Below, piece by piece: positions 34,105 to 42,834 of a stretch of 64,000 nucleotides of DNA; position 1 is the stretch's first letter, and each line of letters starts with the position of its first letter. Both the position numbers and the translations under genes were made by a program. The notes beneath the pieces were generated by a model. It was not told where the DNA came from. It saw only the letters and a program-made list of their open reading frames with translations, and did not search any database. This DNA comes from JAAYHV01 sp964400515 (GTDB lineage: Bacteria > Bacillota > Clostridia > Peptostreptococcales > Anaerovoracaceae), in contig CAYNTJ010000011.1 in NCBI GenBank assembly GCA_964400515.1, forward strand, positions 8,408 through 72,407, given 5' to 3'.

Positions 34105-34344
34105 CTATTCTATTCCGGCTTGCTTAAGTAAACGCTTTACAGTCTCTGTAGGTTGTGCTCCGTTTGACAACCATTTCTGTACTTTTTCAGCATCGATCTT
34201 TACTTCAGCCGGCTCTTTCAAAGGATCATAAGTACCTATTTCTTCAATAAACTTTCCGTCCCTTGGAGCACGTGAATCAGCTACTACTACTCTGTAGAAA
34301 GGTCTCTTATGAGCTCCTAATCTTTTTAATCTGATCTTTACCAT
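34105..34344 (-). CDS. rpsP: 30S ribosomal protein S16
   Basis: A 79-residue S16 with the family start MVKIRLKRLGAHKRPFYRVVVADSR and GKFIEEIGTYDPL. It is full-length and preceded by AGGAGG. It lies between ffh and khpA. Confidence 0.98.
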   Translation of the reverse strand: MVKIRLKRLGAHKRPFYRVVVADSRAPRDGKFIEEIGTYDPLKEPAEVKIDAEKVQKWLSNGAQPTETVKRLLKQAGIE

Positions 34345-34359
34345 TGTCTTCCTCCTGTA

Positions 34360-35700
34360 TTATATTAAACCTTTAAACATCTTGTTTCTTTTAAGTGCTT
34401 TTGGGTTATTAAACTGTTTCATCATTTTTCTTGCATCTTCATACTTTTTAATTAAATTATTAATTTTACTAACCGGTTGACCGCATCCCTTGGCAATACG
34501 TTTTCTTCTGCTGGCATTTAGTATTGAAGGGTTTTGTCTCTCTTCTATTGTCATTGAATAGATTATAGATTCCATTTGCTTGAATTCTTTCTCGCTGTTT
34601 TCAATATCAACATCTTTTAATGAAGCATTATTCATTCCGGGAAGCATTCCCATCATTTTACCTATGCCACCCATTTTTTTTATTTGAGCCATCTGCTCTA
34701 AAAAATCCTCCAGTGTAAACTGATTCTTTTTAATTTTAGCTTCAAGCTTAGATGCCTGTTCTTCACTATAGCTTTCTTCAGCCATTTCTATTAATGAAAG
34801 TACATCCCCCATCCCTAGGATTCTAGAAGCAATCCTTTCCGGATGAAAAGGCTCTAAAGCATCGTATTTTTCTCCGGTTCCCATGAATTTAATAGGCTTA
34901 CCGGTTACTGCTTTAGTAGAAAGTGCAGCTCCACCCCTGGAGTCACCGTCCATTTTAGTCATTATGATGCCATCAATACCAAGCTTTTCATTGAAGCCTT
35001 CCGCCACATTTACAGCATCTTGACCCGTTAATGCATCCACCACCAACAGTATTTCATGAGGCCTTATGGATTTCTTTATATTCACAAGCTCGTCCATTAA
35101 AGCTTCATCTATTTGAAGTCTACCTGCGGTATCTATAATAAGTACATTATATCCCTTGATCTCGGCTTCCTTTAAAGCTGCCTTAGCTATTTCCACAGGG
35201 TCCTTGGAGTCCCTCATGGTAAAAACAGGTGTATTAACGGCCTTACCAACTATCTCAAGTTGATCTATTGCTGCCGGTCTATAAATATCACATGCACACA
35301 GCATTGGATTCTTCCCGCTTTGCTTTAGAGTGTTTGCCAATTTGGCACAAGTAGTTGTTTTACCTGTTCCCTGAAGTCCCACTAGCATATATGTTGTGAA
35401 TCCACCGGAGGAGTAGGTTAGTTTACTGCCTGTTCCACCCATAAGCTCCACCAGTTCATTATTAACAATCTTTATTACCTGTTGCCCCGGGGTAAGACTT
35501 TTCATTACTTCCTCACCCATGGCTTTATCCTTAACATCTTTCACAAAAGTTTTAACCACTTTAAAGTTTACATCCGCCTCTAAAAGCGCCAACTTAACTT
35601 CCCTCATGGCTTGATCAATATGCTCCTCTGTAAGAACTCCATTCCCTTTTAATTTTTTAAATGTATCCTGTAGTTTTTCTGATAAACCTTCGAAAGCCAT
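34360..35700 (-). CDS. ffh: Signal recognition particle protein Ffh
   Basis: A 446-residue SRP54. N domain (~1-85), GTPase G domain (G1 GLQGTGKTTTCAKLA, G2 DIYRPAAIDQL, G3 DTAGRLQ, G4 TKMDGDSRGGAAL) and methionine-rich M domain (~295-446; MLPGMNNASL, SRRKRIAKGCGQPVSKINNLI). With 4.5S RNA it targets membrane proteins to FtsY. The start at 35700 has GGAGG directly upstream; an earlier frame extension overlaps ylxM and is not needed. ftsY, often next to ylxM, is not in the window. Confidence 0.97.
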   Translation of the reverse strand: MAFEGLSEKLQDTFKKLKGNGVLTEEHIDQAMREVKLALLEADVNFKVVKTFVKDVKDKAMGEEVMKSLTPGQQVIKIVNNELVELMGGTGSKLTYSSGGFTTYMLVGLQGTGKTTTCAKLANTLKQSGKNPMLCACDIYRPAAIDQLEIVGKAVNTPVFTMRDSKDPVEIAKAALKEAEIKGYNVLIIDTAGRLQIDEALMDELVNIKKSIRPHEILLVVDALTGQDAVNVAEGFNEKLGIDGIIMTKMDGDSRGGAALSTKAVTGKPIKFMGTGEKYDALEPFHPERIASRILGMGDVLSLIEMAEESYSEEQASKLEAKIKKNQFTLEDFLEQMAQIKKMGGIGKMMGMLPGMNNASLKDVDIENSEKEFKQMESIIYSMTIEERQNPSILNASRRKRIAKGCGQPVSKINNLIKKYEDARKMMKQFNNPKALKRNKMFKGLI

Positions 35701-35713
35701 ATTACCTCCAAAT

Positions 35714-36067
35714 TTACTCCGCAAATGAATCAAGAATTTTATTTAACTCATTTAGAATTTTATTCTTCTCAATGTCGTCATTTGTATAAACCAGTTTTTC
35801 TAATTTTGCCTTAGATTCTTCTACCCTTTTTATGTTTAACAAATATCTATCCACCAGACAAAGCTTTTTCTCATGCTCTTCCAATGTTTTTTCTGCGCTT
35901 TTTAATATATAGTGTACACCCTGTCTTGTAATATTAAGGTTCTCCGCTATTTCCGATAAAGATAAATTATCTTCATGGTAATATATCATTACTTCTTCTT
36001 GCTTTTCCGGTAATAGCTTACCATAAAAGTCAAATAATAGGCTGGCATACGTAGCATCTTTAATCAT
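35714..36067 (-). CDS. ylxM: YlxM-family DNA-binding/SRP-associated protein
   Basis: A 117-residue helix-turn-helix protein of the YlxM/p13 family (YGKLLPEKQEEVMIYYHEDNLSLSEIAENL, then ITRQGVHYILKSAEKTL), related to sigma-70 region 4. It is encoded upstream of ffh in many Gram-positives and modulates SRP GTPase activity in streptococci. It is the first gene of this unit, with the promoter at 36111-36139. Confidence 0.92.
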   Translation of the reverse strand: MIKDATYASLLFDFYGKLLPEKQEEVMIYYHEDNLSLSEIAENLNITRQGVHYILKSAEKTLEEHEKKLCLVDRYLLNIKRVEESKAKLEKLVYTNDDIEKNKILNELNKILDSFAE

Positions 36068-36110
36068 AGCAACTCCCTTTATCTGTTAAGGATATGACTT
36101 GACAGTAGAT

Positions 36111-36139
36111 AATATATCACACACAATTAATTATGTCAA
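36111..36139 (-). promoter_or_regulatory. Promoter for ylxM-ffh-rpsP-khpA
   Basis: Read on the minus strand: consensus TTGACA (36134-36139), 17 bases, TATATT (36111-36116) preceded by TGA. An 8-bp inverted repeat, ACTTGACA at 36097-36104 and TGTCAAGT at 36134-36141, overlaps the -35. Confidence 0.75.
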
Positions 36140-36175
36140 GTATTTTGTTTGACACTCATTAAATTTCGTTATCCC

Positions 36176-37060
36176 CTAAGATTCCTTTTTTCTGTTGTTC
36201 TCTGTAAAAATCGAAATTATTACAACAGCACTGAGTATACATACCATTCCAATGGCAGTTCTTATTGTTATTATCTCATTTAGATAAAGTGCACCTATTA
36301 CTATGCTGGTAATGGGCTCTAATGTGCTAACTATGGAAACCACCTCAGGCTCAATAAATTTAACTGCATACCGAACCAGAAGTACCGCTATTATTGTAAT
36401 GGTAATGGAAAAAACCACCATCACCAGCCAAGCTTCAATCGGCCAAAACCAATGCAGGGAACGGGTGGATATACCGTATATAAATACAGCTACGGAAGTT
36501 ATCACCACATACAAAAAAGCATATTGCATAGGAGGTATGAATTTAATATTGGACCTGCTAAGGCTTATGAGATAATATGCATAAGACAATCCGGAGCCCA
36601 GAGCTATAAGCATACCGTTTAGCTGTACCTGTCCCACATGTTCATAAAACAATATTATACCCACTGTGCAAAGCAGCACGCAGGATATTTTCACCCATGT
36701 CATTTTGGCTTTGTAAAAAATCACCATGCCTATAACTACAAATGTGGGGTATATGTAATGCAGTGTAGTTGCAAGTCCCGTGGATATGTAGTTATATGAT
36801 GCGTAAAGCATTATTTGGGTAAAAAGCATGCCAAAAATAATTATTCTGGATGCTTCAAAAACATCTTTACCGGATAATTTTACCTTATCAGTGTTCTTTA
36901 ATAATATCATCACCACCGGTAATGCTATAATCTGTCTAAAAAAAACCACTGTAATCGTATTAAGACCATAGCTATAAAGAAATTTTGTTGCCAAAGGCAT
37001 TAATCCGAATAAAACCGCCGATATTATTGATGCCAAAAGGCCTTTAGTGATATTGCTCAC
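36176..37060 (-). CDS. EamA/DMT family transporter
   Basis: A 294-residue membrane protein with ten predicted helices in two EamA repeats (~7-135 and ~148-285; AVLFGLMPLATKF, FFRQIIALPVV, PIEAWLVMVVFSITITIIAVLLVRYAV, EPITSIVIGALYLNE). Members export metabolites or amino acids; the substrate cannot be deduced. It starts with GTG after GGAGG and follows buk by 12 bases, so it belongs to the NSS symporter-buk operon. Confidence 0.88.
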   Translation of the reverse strand: MSNITKGLLASIISAVLFGLMPLATKFLYSYGLNTITVVFFRQIIALPVVMILLKNTDKVKLSGKDVFEASRIIIFGMLFTQIMLYASYNYISTGLATTLHYIYPTFVVIGMVIFYKAKMTWVKISCVLLCTVGIILFYEHVGQVQLNGMLIALGSGLSYAYYLISLSRSNIKFIPPMQYAFLYVVITSVAVFIYGISTRSLHWFWPIEAWLVMVVFSITITIIAVLLVRYAVKFIEPEVVSIVSTLEPITSIVIGALYLNEIITIRTAIGMVCILSAVVIISIFTENNRKKES

Positions 37061-37072
37061 ATTAACCTCCCG

Positions 37073-38137
37073 CTAATATGTTTTAGCTTCCTCTTCACCG
37101 TTTATTATCCTTATTGCTCCCTCTACCAATGCCTCCATTTCAAATTCCCCCGGCACTATTATTATTGGAGCAATTTTATTTATTCTGTCACTTATCATAT
37201 TATCAATCATTTCCGAGTAAGCAATACCCCCGGTTAAAATTATACAGTCCAAATCAAAATTTAATGTTGCCGCCATTCCACCTATAGCTTTTGCGACTTT
37301 GTATGCCATGGCAGAATAAATAAACTTGGAATATTCGTCTCCATTATTTATATTTTCTTCCACCTCTCTCATATCCGTGGTGCCAAGCAATGCTTTTATT
37401 CCGGCTTCTCCCCTTACCTTTTTTATCATTTCTTTTTTCGTATATTTTCCGGAATAACAAATATCAATCAGGTCCAGTAAAGGTACACCTCCTGATCTTT
37501 CGGGGGAAAACGGGCCTTCATCATCCCTCACGGAATCTATTATCTTACCATTCTTATGAGCCCCCACGGTTATACCTCCGCCCATATGAGCTACAACGGC
37601 TTTAAATTCTTTGTATTCCTTGTTGAATTTCTCCTTGGAAACCTTCCTTGCAACCGCCTTTTGGTTTAATACATGTGCCAAAGGTTTGATTACCACATCC
37701 TTCATGCCTGTAACCTTGGCTATATCTTCTAATTCATCAGAAGCTTCACTGTCATATATATATGAGGGTATACCCAAAGATTCTGCCATATCATAGGCAA
37801 TTATTGCCCCTAAATTCGATGCATGGGGTGATACTATGTCACTTTTAAATGCATCCACCAGCTTTTTGTTAATCTTATATCCACCTGCTTCCAAACCAAA
37901 AAGTAGTCCACCTCTTGCAACCACAGCTTCCAATTCGGATTCATCCACATTATGTTTTTTTAAAACATTATCTATACTTTCTTTTCTCATAGAAAATTGG
38001 TCAGTTATATCATTAAACTGACCAATTATTTCAACCGGATGATCTATTGTTTCGGTGAATATATTGTTTTTACCTTCGTACACAGCTATTTTTGTAGTTG
38101 TCGAACCCGGATTTATCGCCAATATATTCATATTCAT
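37073..38137 (-). CDS. buk: Butyrate kinase
   Basis: A 354-residue acetokinase-family enzyme making butyrate and ATP from butyryl phosphate. Signatures: AINPGSTTTKIAVYEG (residues ~6-21), ARGGLLFGLEAGGYKIN, PHASNLGAIIAYDMAE, VAHMGGGITVGAHKNGKIIDS and IILTGGIAYSEMI. The second Met (38131) gives better spacing to GGAGG and matches the usual family N-terminus; both are possible. Branched-chain fatty acid kinase activity is also possible. It lies between a Na+ symporter and a DMT transporter, not next to ptb, which is about 21 kb away. Confidence 0.93.
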   Translation of the reverse strand: MNMNILAINPGSTTTKIAVYEGKNNIFTETIDHPVEIIGQFNDITDQFSMRKESIDNVLKKHNVDESELEAVVARGGLLFGLEAGGYKINKKLVDAFKSDIVSPHASNLGAIIAYDMAESLGIPSYIYDSEASDELEDIAKVTGMKDVVIKPLAHVLNQKAVARKVSKEKFNKEYKEFKAVVAHMGGGITVGAHKNGKIIDSVRDDEGPFSPERSGGVPLLDLIDICYSGKYTKKEMIKKVRGEAGIKALLGTTDMREVEENINNGDEYSKFIYSAMAYKVAKAIGGMAATLNFDLDCIILTGGIAYSEMIDNMISDRINKIAPIIIVPGEFEMEALVEGAIRIINGEEEAKTY

Positions 38138-38146
38138 CTTCCTCCA

Positions 38147-39619
38147 TTACTCATTAGGGATTGTATCTTTATTCCTTCCAAACATAATATAACCCGTAAC
38201 AGCTAATAATGCAAGGGATATAACCACTCCTACAGTAGCATTCATTCCCTGGCTAAGGAAGAAATCATAATATCCTTTAACAAATATCGCAGCAACAACT
38301 GCAGGTATTACCCATTGTATATAGAATTTAGGATACATGAATTTTGCACCTATACCCGTATTTGCTTCTTTAATAAAATTGTTCCATCCCCATCCATATT
38401 TCTGAACACAAAAGCTCATTACTATTAATGAACCCAGTGGTAGCAGATTGTAAGAAACAATGAAGTCTTCTAAATCAAGCACACCTGATCCGGGACCAAA
38501 TGGTACAAATCCTGCCAATACATTGAAGCCTAATGCACATGGTAAGGAAAGAATCGTTATGGCAATAATATTAATTCCCACTGCTTTTTGTCTGGTCCAA
38601 CCCCATAAATCCATGGCAAATGCTATAATATTTTCAAATACAGCAATTACTGTTGACAGTGCGGCGAATGCCATAAATATAAAGAACAGAGTTCCCCATA
38701 ATTGTCCGCCTGCAATTGTATTAAATATATTTGGTAATGTAATAAAGATTAATCCCGGGCCTGCGCCAACATCCACTCCGAATGCAAAGCATGCGGGGAT
38801 AACTATTAAACCGGCAATAATTGCTACAAATGTATCACATACTGTTACATTTATGGCTTCACCTGTTATTGACCTATCCTTACCCAGATAACTTCCCATT
38901 ACCATCATGGAACCGATACCCAAGCTCAGTGTAAAGAAGGCTTGGCTCATTGCACCAAATATAACATTTCCCCAGCCCTGGCTTGCCGCTCTGGCAAAAT
39001 CAGGTACCAAATAGTATTTAAGGCCTTCTTGTGCTCCCGGCAACATCAATACCCTTGCTGCTACAATAAGCATTAAGACCAATAAACATATCATCATAAC
39101 CTTTGTAATCTGTTCTACACCTTTTCTAAGACCCAAAACACATACTCCAAAGGATAATAAAACCGTGACTATCATCCAAAATACCAAAGTACTGCCGGAG
39201 CTTAACATTCCGCCAAACACTCCGCCTACTTCTTCCGGAGCCATGCCGTTAAAAGCACCGGCTACAGTTTTATATAAATAGTATAATAACCAACCAGCTA
39301 CTGTAGTGTAAAACATCATAAGCATGTAATTACCTACAAATCCCATGTAACCGGCATTATGCCATTTTGTACCTTTAGGTTCCAATGTTTTAAAAGCTTT
39401 TACTATAGATTTTTGTGCTCCTCTACCTACCGTAAATTCAGCTACCATAACAGGAATTCCCAAAAGCACTAAAAATGCCAAATAAATTAAAATAAATGCA
39501 GCTCCTCCATATTGTCCTGCCATGTACGGAAACTTCCATACATTTCCAAGACCGACTGCACAACCTGCTGAAACTAAAATAAATCCTAGTCTCGATCCAA
39601 ATTGTTCCCTCTTGTCCAT
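38147..39619 (-). CDS. Sodium:neurotransmitter symporter (NSS) family amino-acid transporter
   Basis: A 490-residue membrane protein of the LeuT/SNF fold, twelve helices. TM1 carries the Na+/substrate motif LVSAGCAVGLGNVWKFPYM, followed by GGAAFILIYLAFLVLLGIPVMVAE. TM6 and TM8 regions are FFTLSLGIGSMMVMGSY and FMAFAALSTVIAVFENI. Bacterial members import Leu, Trp, Tyr or other neutral amino acids with Na+. It is the first gene of an operon with buk and an EamA transporter, driven by a near-perfect promoter. Confidence 0.94.
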   Translation of the reverse strand: MDKREQFGSRLGFILVSAGCAVGLGNVWKFPYMAGQYGGAAFILIYLAFLVLLGIPVMVAEFTVGRGAQKSIVKAFKTLEPKGTKWHNAGYMGFVGNYMLMMFYTTVAGWLLYYLYKTVAGAFNGMAPEEVGGVFGGMLSSGSTLVFWMIVTVLLSFGVCVLGLRKGVEQITKVMMICLLVLMLIVAARVLMLPGAQEGLKYYLVPDFARAASQGWGNVIFGAMSQAFFTLSLGIGSMMVMGSYLGKDRSITGEAINVTVCDTFVAIIAGLIVIPACFAFGVDVGAGPGLIFITLPNIFNTIAGGQLWGTLFFIFMAFAALSTVIAVFENIIAFAMDLWGWTRQKAVGINIIAITILSLPCALGFNVLAGFVPFGPGSGVLDLEDFIVSYNLLPLGSLIVMSFCVQKYGWGWNNFIKEANTGIGAKFMYPKFYIQWVIPAVVAAIFVKGYYDFFLSQGMNATVGVVISLALLAVTGYIMFGRNKDTIPNE

Positions 39620-39670
39620 ATCTTTCTCCTAATTATAAATTTATTAAATATAACAATACCCAACGACTTT

Positions 39671-39699
39671 ATTATAGTTACAAAAACAAAATCTGTCAA
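39671..39699 (-). promoter_or_regulatory. Consensus promoter of the NSS-buk-EamA operon
   Basis: Read on the minus strand: exact TTGACA (39694-39699), 17 bases, exact TATAAT (39671-39676). It is the strongest promoter match in the window. Confidence 0.85.
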
Positions 39700-39879
39700 C
39701 TTTTTATGGGCACAAAGTTTGATATTTTAATGGTTTGAGGCCATTAATCCAAACTATTGTATAAAGGTAAATACAATTATGCATAATATTCATAACAAAA
39801 ACACGAACTTTATATTTGAATTTTAATTATTTTTTCATAATTCACAAATATTTTTAGTGTAATTTATTCAATACTATGG
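39700..39879. promoter_or_regulatory. Divergent intergenic region with two inverted repeats
   Basis: Within the 314-base gap between the NSS and AGCS symporter genes lie two operator-like repeats. One is TTAATGG (39727-39733) with CCATTAA (39741-39747). The other is ATTGTAT (39756-39762) with ATACAAT (39771-39777). Neither has a T-run. They lie upstream of both divergent promoters, where a shared regulator could bind. The rest is AT-rich, and I see no small gene in it. Confidence 0.4.
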
Positions 39880-39885
39880 TAGAAT
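39880..39885 (+). promoter_or_regulatory. -10 element for the AGCS symporter gene
   Basis: TAGAAT preceded by TGG, an extended -10. The -35 position (39857-39862, GTGTAA) is poor. GAGAGGTG precedes the ATG at 39934. Confidence 0.45.
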
Positions 39886-39933
39886 ATACGAGTAATTTGT
39901 AGAATTTATAAAATAATTAAGAGAGGTGAATTT

Positions 39934-41337
39934 ATGGAGGCTTTAAACAGCATCGTCAATGCGGTTAACAGTTTTGTATGGGGACCCCCTATGATAATTC
40001 TGCTATTCGGTACGCATATTTACATGACGATAAGAACCGGATTCGTGCAAAAACACATTTTTAAGGCAATTAAGATGTCAATTACTAAGGATCCTGATGC
40101 AGAGGGAGATGTATCTCAGTTTGGTGCTCTAACCACGGCATTAGCTTCTACAATTGGTACCGGTAACATCGTTGGTGTTGGTACAGCATTGGCTTTAGGA
40201 GGCCCGGGAGCAATCCTATGGGTATGGCTAACAGGCGTTTTTGGTATGGCTACCAAATATGCCGAATGTCTCATCGGTGTAAAGTACAGGGTAAAGAGTA
40301 AAGACGGAACAATGATAGGCGGAGCAATGTATGCTTTAGAAAGAGGCCTGAACATGAAATGGTTGGGAGTAATATTTGCCATTTGTGCAGGACTTGCAGG
40401 CTTTGGTATAGGAAATACTGTTCAAGCTAACGCAGTAGCAACAGTTGTTCACGAAAATACCGGAGCGCCCGTTTGGATTATGGGATTGATACTGGCTGTT
40501 TTGGTGGGTGTAACTATCATAGGCGGAATACAATCAATCACTAAGGTTTCTGAAAAACTAGTTCCATTCATGGCAGTGTTCTATTTCCTGGGATGCGTAA
40601 TTATACTGATATTAAACGCAGATGTTTTAGGAGAAACAATCGCACTTATATTAAAATCTGCTTTTTCTGCCAGAGCAGCAGGTGGCGGATTTATCGGAGC
40701 CAGCGTTATGGTTGTAGCACGTTTTGGTATTGCAAGAGGTTTATTCTCCAATGAAGCAGGTTTAGGTTCTGCTCCTTTGGTAGCATCAGCTGCACAAACA
40801 AGAAATTCCGTAAGACAGGCCTTGGTATCCATGACAGGATCATTTTGGGACACAGTAGTTGTATGCTTAATAACCGGCTTAACATTAGTAAGCTGTGTAA
40901 TTAAATATCCTGAAATAGATGCAATGTCAGGAGATGGCGGAGTATTGACTACCCAAGCATTTTCAATGATACCTGTTTTAGGTCCGGTTATACTGACAGT
41001 GGGAATGGCTACATTTGCATTCTCTACAATTTTAGGTTGGTATTACTACAGCGAACGTTGTATCGTTTATCTAGGCGGAGAAAAAATAAAAAGACCTTAT
41101 CAAATACTTTGGACCATTTTAGTATTTGTAGGTTCCGTTTCCAGCATGGCCATGGTATGGAATATTGCTGACACATTAAACGGAATGATGGCTATTCCTA
41201 ACCTTGTGGCAATACTACTTCTATCGGGAGTTATCGCTAGGGAGGGAAAACAATATCTGAATCCAGAGCATATTATGGATAAGGATATGACTCCAATACC
41301 TACAATAGAAAACACTAAAAAGGGTGTGTTATTCTAA
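39934..41337 (+). CDS. Alanine/glycine:Na+ symporter (AGCS family)
   Basis: A 467-residue membrane protein with about eleven helices. Family motifs are FGALTTALASTIGTGNIVGVGTALALGGPGA, WLTGVFGMATKYAECLIGVKYR, GGAMYALERGL and FGIARGLFSNEAGLGSAPL. It imports Ala or Gly (or D-Ala) with Na+. It is divergently arranged from the NSS symporter, so the two amino-acid importers could be co-regulated. A strong terminator follows. Confidence 0.95.
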   Translation: MEALNSIVNAVNSFVWGPPMIILLFGTHIYMTIRTGFVQKHIFKAIKMSITKDPDAEGDVSQFGALTTALASTIGTGNIVGVGTALALGGPGAILWVWLTGVFGMATKYAECLIGVKYRVKSKDGTMIGGAMYALERGLNMKWLGVIFAICAGLAGFGIGNTVQANAVATVVHENTGAPVWIMGLILAVLVGVTIIGGIQSITKVSEKLVPFMAVFYFLGCVIILILNADVLGETIALILKSAFSARAAGGGFIGASVMVVARFGIARGLFSNEAGLGSAPLVASAAQTRNSVRQALVSMTGSFWDTVVVCLITGLTLVSCVIKYPEIDAMSGDGGVLTTQAFSMIPVLGPVILTVGMATFAFSTILGWYYYSERCIVYLGGEKIKRPYQILWTILVFVGSVSSMAMVWNIADTLNGMMAIPNLVAILLLSGVIAREGKQYLNPEHIMDKDMTPIPTIENTKKGVLF

Positions 41338-41345
41338 AAACATTC

Positions 41346-41378
41346 AGCTCTTAGGTAAATTACTTAAGAGCTTTTTTT
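41346..41378 (+). terminator. Terminator of the AGCS symporter gene
   Basis: Stem AGCTCTTA...TAAGAGCT extended by AGTAA-like pairs around a small loop (41346-41372), then seven Ts. Confidence 0.88.
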
Positions 41379-41379
41379 A

Positions 41380-41408
41380 TTGTCTTTATTAACAAATTCA
41401 TGTATAAT
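41380..41408 (+). promoter_or_regulatory. Promoter for the TlpA-like gene
   Basis: TTGTCT (41380-41385), 17 bases, TATAAT (41403-41408). This leaves a leader of about 100 bases before the ATG at 41515, with no recognisable riboswitch. Confidence 0.5.
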
Positions 41409-41514
41409 ATCTCCCATGCGCTTATTAGGTTTTATTATGTTTAAATTGGGTATTAATTTATTAATACGAAGAAATTAACGAGAAAATAATCGATTTATAT
41501 GATAAGGGGGAAAT

Positions 41515-42054
41515 ATGAAAAAACATATTACAATATTCTTAATACTAATTATGACTTTAATTATGGCAGGATGCAGCGATACGGTGGAAACAAATAATAC
41601 AACATCCAGTGATTTGACCAGCTTCACCACAATTGATTTAAACGGAGAAACTGTAACAGAAGACATTTTTGCAGATTATGATATTACTATGGTCAATGTT
41701 TGGGCTACATGGTGCGGCCCATGTGTTAATGAATTCCCGGCCCTGGGAGAATTAAAAAGGCAATTACCGGAAAACTATAATCTGATTACAATATGTACTG
41801 ACGGAAACAGAGATTCTTCCAACGCCCTTAATATTCTGTCTTCTAACAATGCAGATTTTACCGTATTAATACCATCTGAAGAATTGGAGAACGGCTTTCT
41901 TTCAACTGTAGATGCAATCCCTACAACCATCTTTGTGGACTCTAACGGAAATCTAGTGGGCAGTAGACAATTGGGTGCTCCCGGCTTTGATGAAGCCTCG
42001 ATTATCGATGGCTATATGGAGCTTATAGAAAATGCATATAGCGAGTTAAAATAG
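41515..42054 (+). CDS. TlpA-like thioredoxin-fold lipoprotein
   Basis: A 179-residue secreted protein. The signal peptide ends in the lipobox LIMAGC (Cys at residue 20), so it should be an anchored lipoprotein. A Ser/Thr/Asn-rich spacer leads to a thioredoxin/AhpC-TSA fold with the redox centre WATWCGPC (~residues 62-69) and the cis-Pro region DAIPTTIFVD. It probably reduces or exchanges disulfides outside the membrane, for instance in cytochrome maturation or peptide-methionine repair; no partner such as CcdA is adjacent. Confidence 0.93.
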   Translation: MKKHITIFLILIMTLIMAGCSDTVETNNTTSSDLTSFTTIDLNGETVTEDIFADYDITMVNVWATWCGPCVNEFPALGELKRQLPENYNLITICTDGNRDSSNALNILSSNNADFTVLIPSEELENGFLSTVDAIPTTIFVDSNGNLVGSRQLGAPGFDEASIIDGYMELIENAYSELK

Positions 42055-42083
42055 TTGACCTGTTAATAAATAACTTATATAAT
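42055..42083 (+). promoter_or_regulatory. Promoter for the AIM24-family gene
   Basis: TTGACC (42055-42060), 17 bases, TATAAT (42078-42083). The -35 begins directly after the stop codon of the TlpA-like gene. Confidence 0.7.
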
Positions 42084-42094
42084 TGATATAAGTT
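42072..42094 (+). promoter_or_regulatory. Palindromic operator-like site overlapping the -10
   Basis: A perfect 9-bp inverted repeat, AACTTATAT (42072-42080) and ATATAAGTT (42086-42094), 5-base centre, covering the -10 and start region. No T-run follows, so it is more like a repressor site than a terminator. Confidence 0.5.
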
Positions 42095-42118
42095 AATTAA
42101 GTTTATAAGGAGGTTATT

Positions 42119-42796
42119 ATGCGTTACAATATTGAGGGAGGACAGCTTCCGGTACTGATCTGTTCATTAGATGCAGGAGAAGCTATGATAACAGAAAGCG
42201 GAAGTATGGGTTGGATGACTCCAAACATAGGTATGGAAACAAGTGGCGGCGGCGCAAAGAAAGTATTGGGAAGAATGCTTTCAGGCGAATCTTTATTCAG
42301 AAACATTTACACCGCTAGGGGTAATGGTGCACAAATAGCATTTTTATCCAGCTTCCCGGGTTCCATCGTTCCTATTGATGTAAGTAAAGAGGATTTTGTT
42401 GTTCAAAAATCAGCATTTTTAGCAAGCGAAAACACTGTTGAACTATCCATGTTTTTCCAAAGAAAATTCGGTGCGGGATTAGTTGGCGGAGAAGGTTTCG
42501 TAATGCAGAAACTGAGTGGTAGCGGTATGGCCTTCATTGAAATTGATGGAGCGGTCATCGAATACACATTGGCAGCAGGTCAACAAATGGTTATAAGTTC
42601 AGGGCATTTGGCTTATATGAGCGGCACTTGCTCCATAGATGTATCCACAGTAAAAGGTGCAAAAAATATTTTCTTGGGAGGAGAAGGTTTATTTAACACA
42701 ATAGTAACCGGTCCCGGTAAAATAGGTCTTCAAACATTATCTCCAGGCGCATTAGCTTCTGCTATAGCTCCATATTTACCAAGTAGTAATAACTAA
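42119..42796 (+). CDS. AIM24 / TIGR00266 family protein
   Basis: A 225-residue beta-rich protein of the AIM24 (DUF124, TIGR00266) family: LICSLDAGEAMITESGSMGWM near the start, the Gly-rich segment SGGGAKKVLGRMLSGESLF, FGAGLVGGEGFVMQKLSG, and the C-terminal GPGKIGLQTLSPGALA. There is no signal peptide or membrane helix. Bacterial members have no established function; the mitochondrial relative affects cristae organisation. It has its own promoter with a palindrome, AGGAGG before the ATG, and a strong terminator, so it forms a single-gene, possibly regulated unit. Confidence 0.88.
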   Translation: MRYNIEGGQLPVLICSLDAGEAMITESGSMGWMTPNIGMETSGGGAKKVLGRMLSGESLFRNIYTARGNGAQIAFLSSFPGSIVPIDVSKEDFVVQKSAFLASENTVELSMFFQRKFGAGLVGGEGFVMQKLSGSGMAFIEIDGAVIEYTLAAGQQMVISSGHLAYMSGTCSIDVSTVKGAKNIFLGGEGLFNTIVTGPGKIGLQTLSPGALASAIAPYLPSSNN

Positions 42797-42802
42797 ATAT
42801 AT

Positions 42803-42834
42803 GAGCCTTTGAAATCATTCAAAGGCTCTTTTTT
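42803..42834 (+). terminator. Terminator of the AIM24-family gene
   Basis: Perfect 11-bp stem GAGCCTTTGAA (42803-42813) and TTCAAAGGCTC (42818-42828), 4-base loop, six Ts. The minus side has no good T-run, but the DUF1294 gene converges here. Confidence 0.92.
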
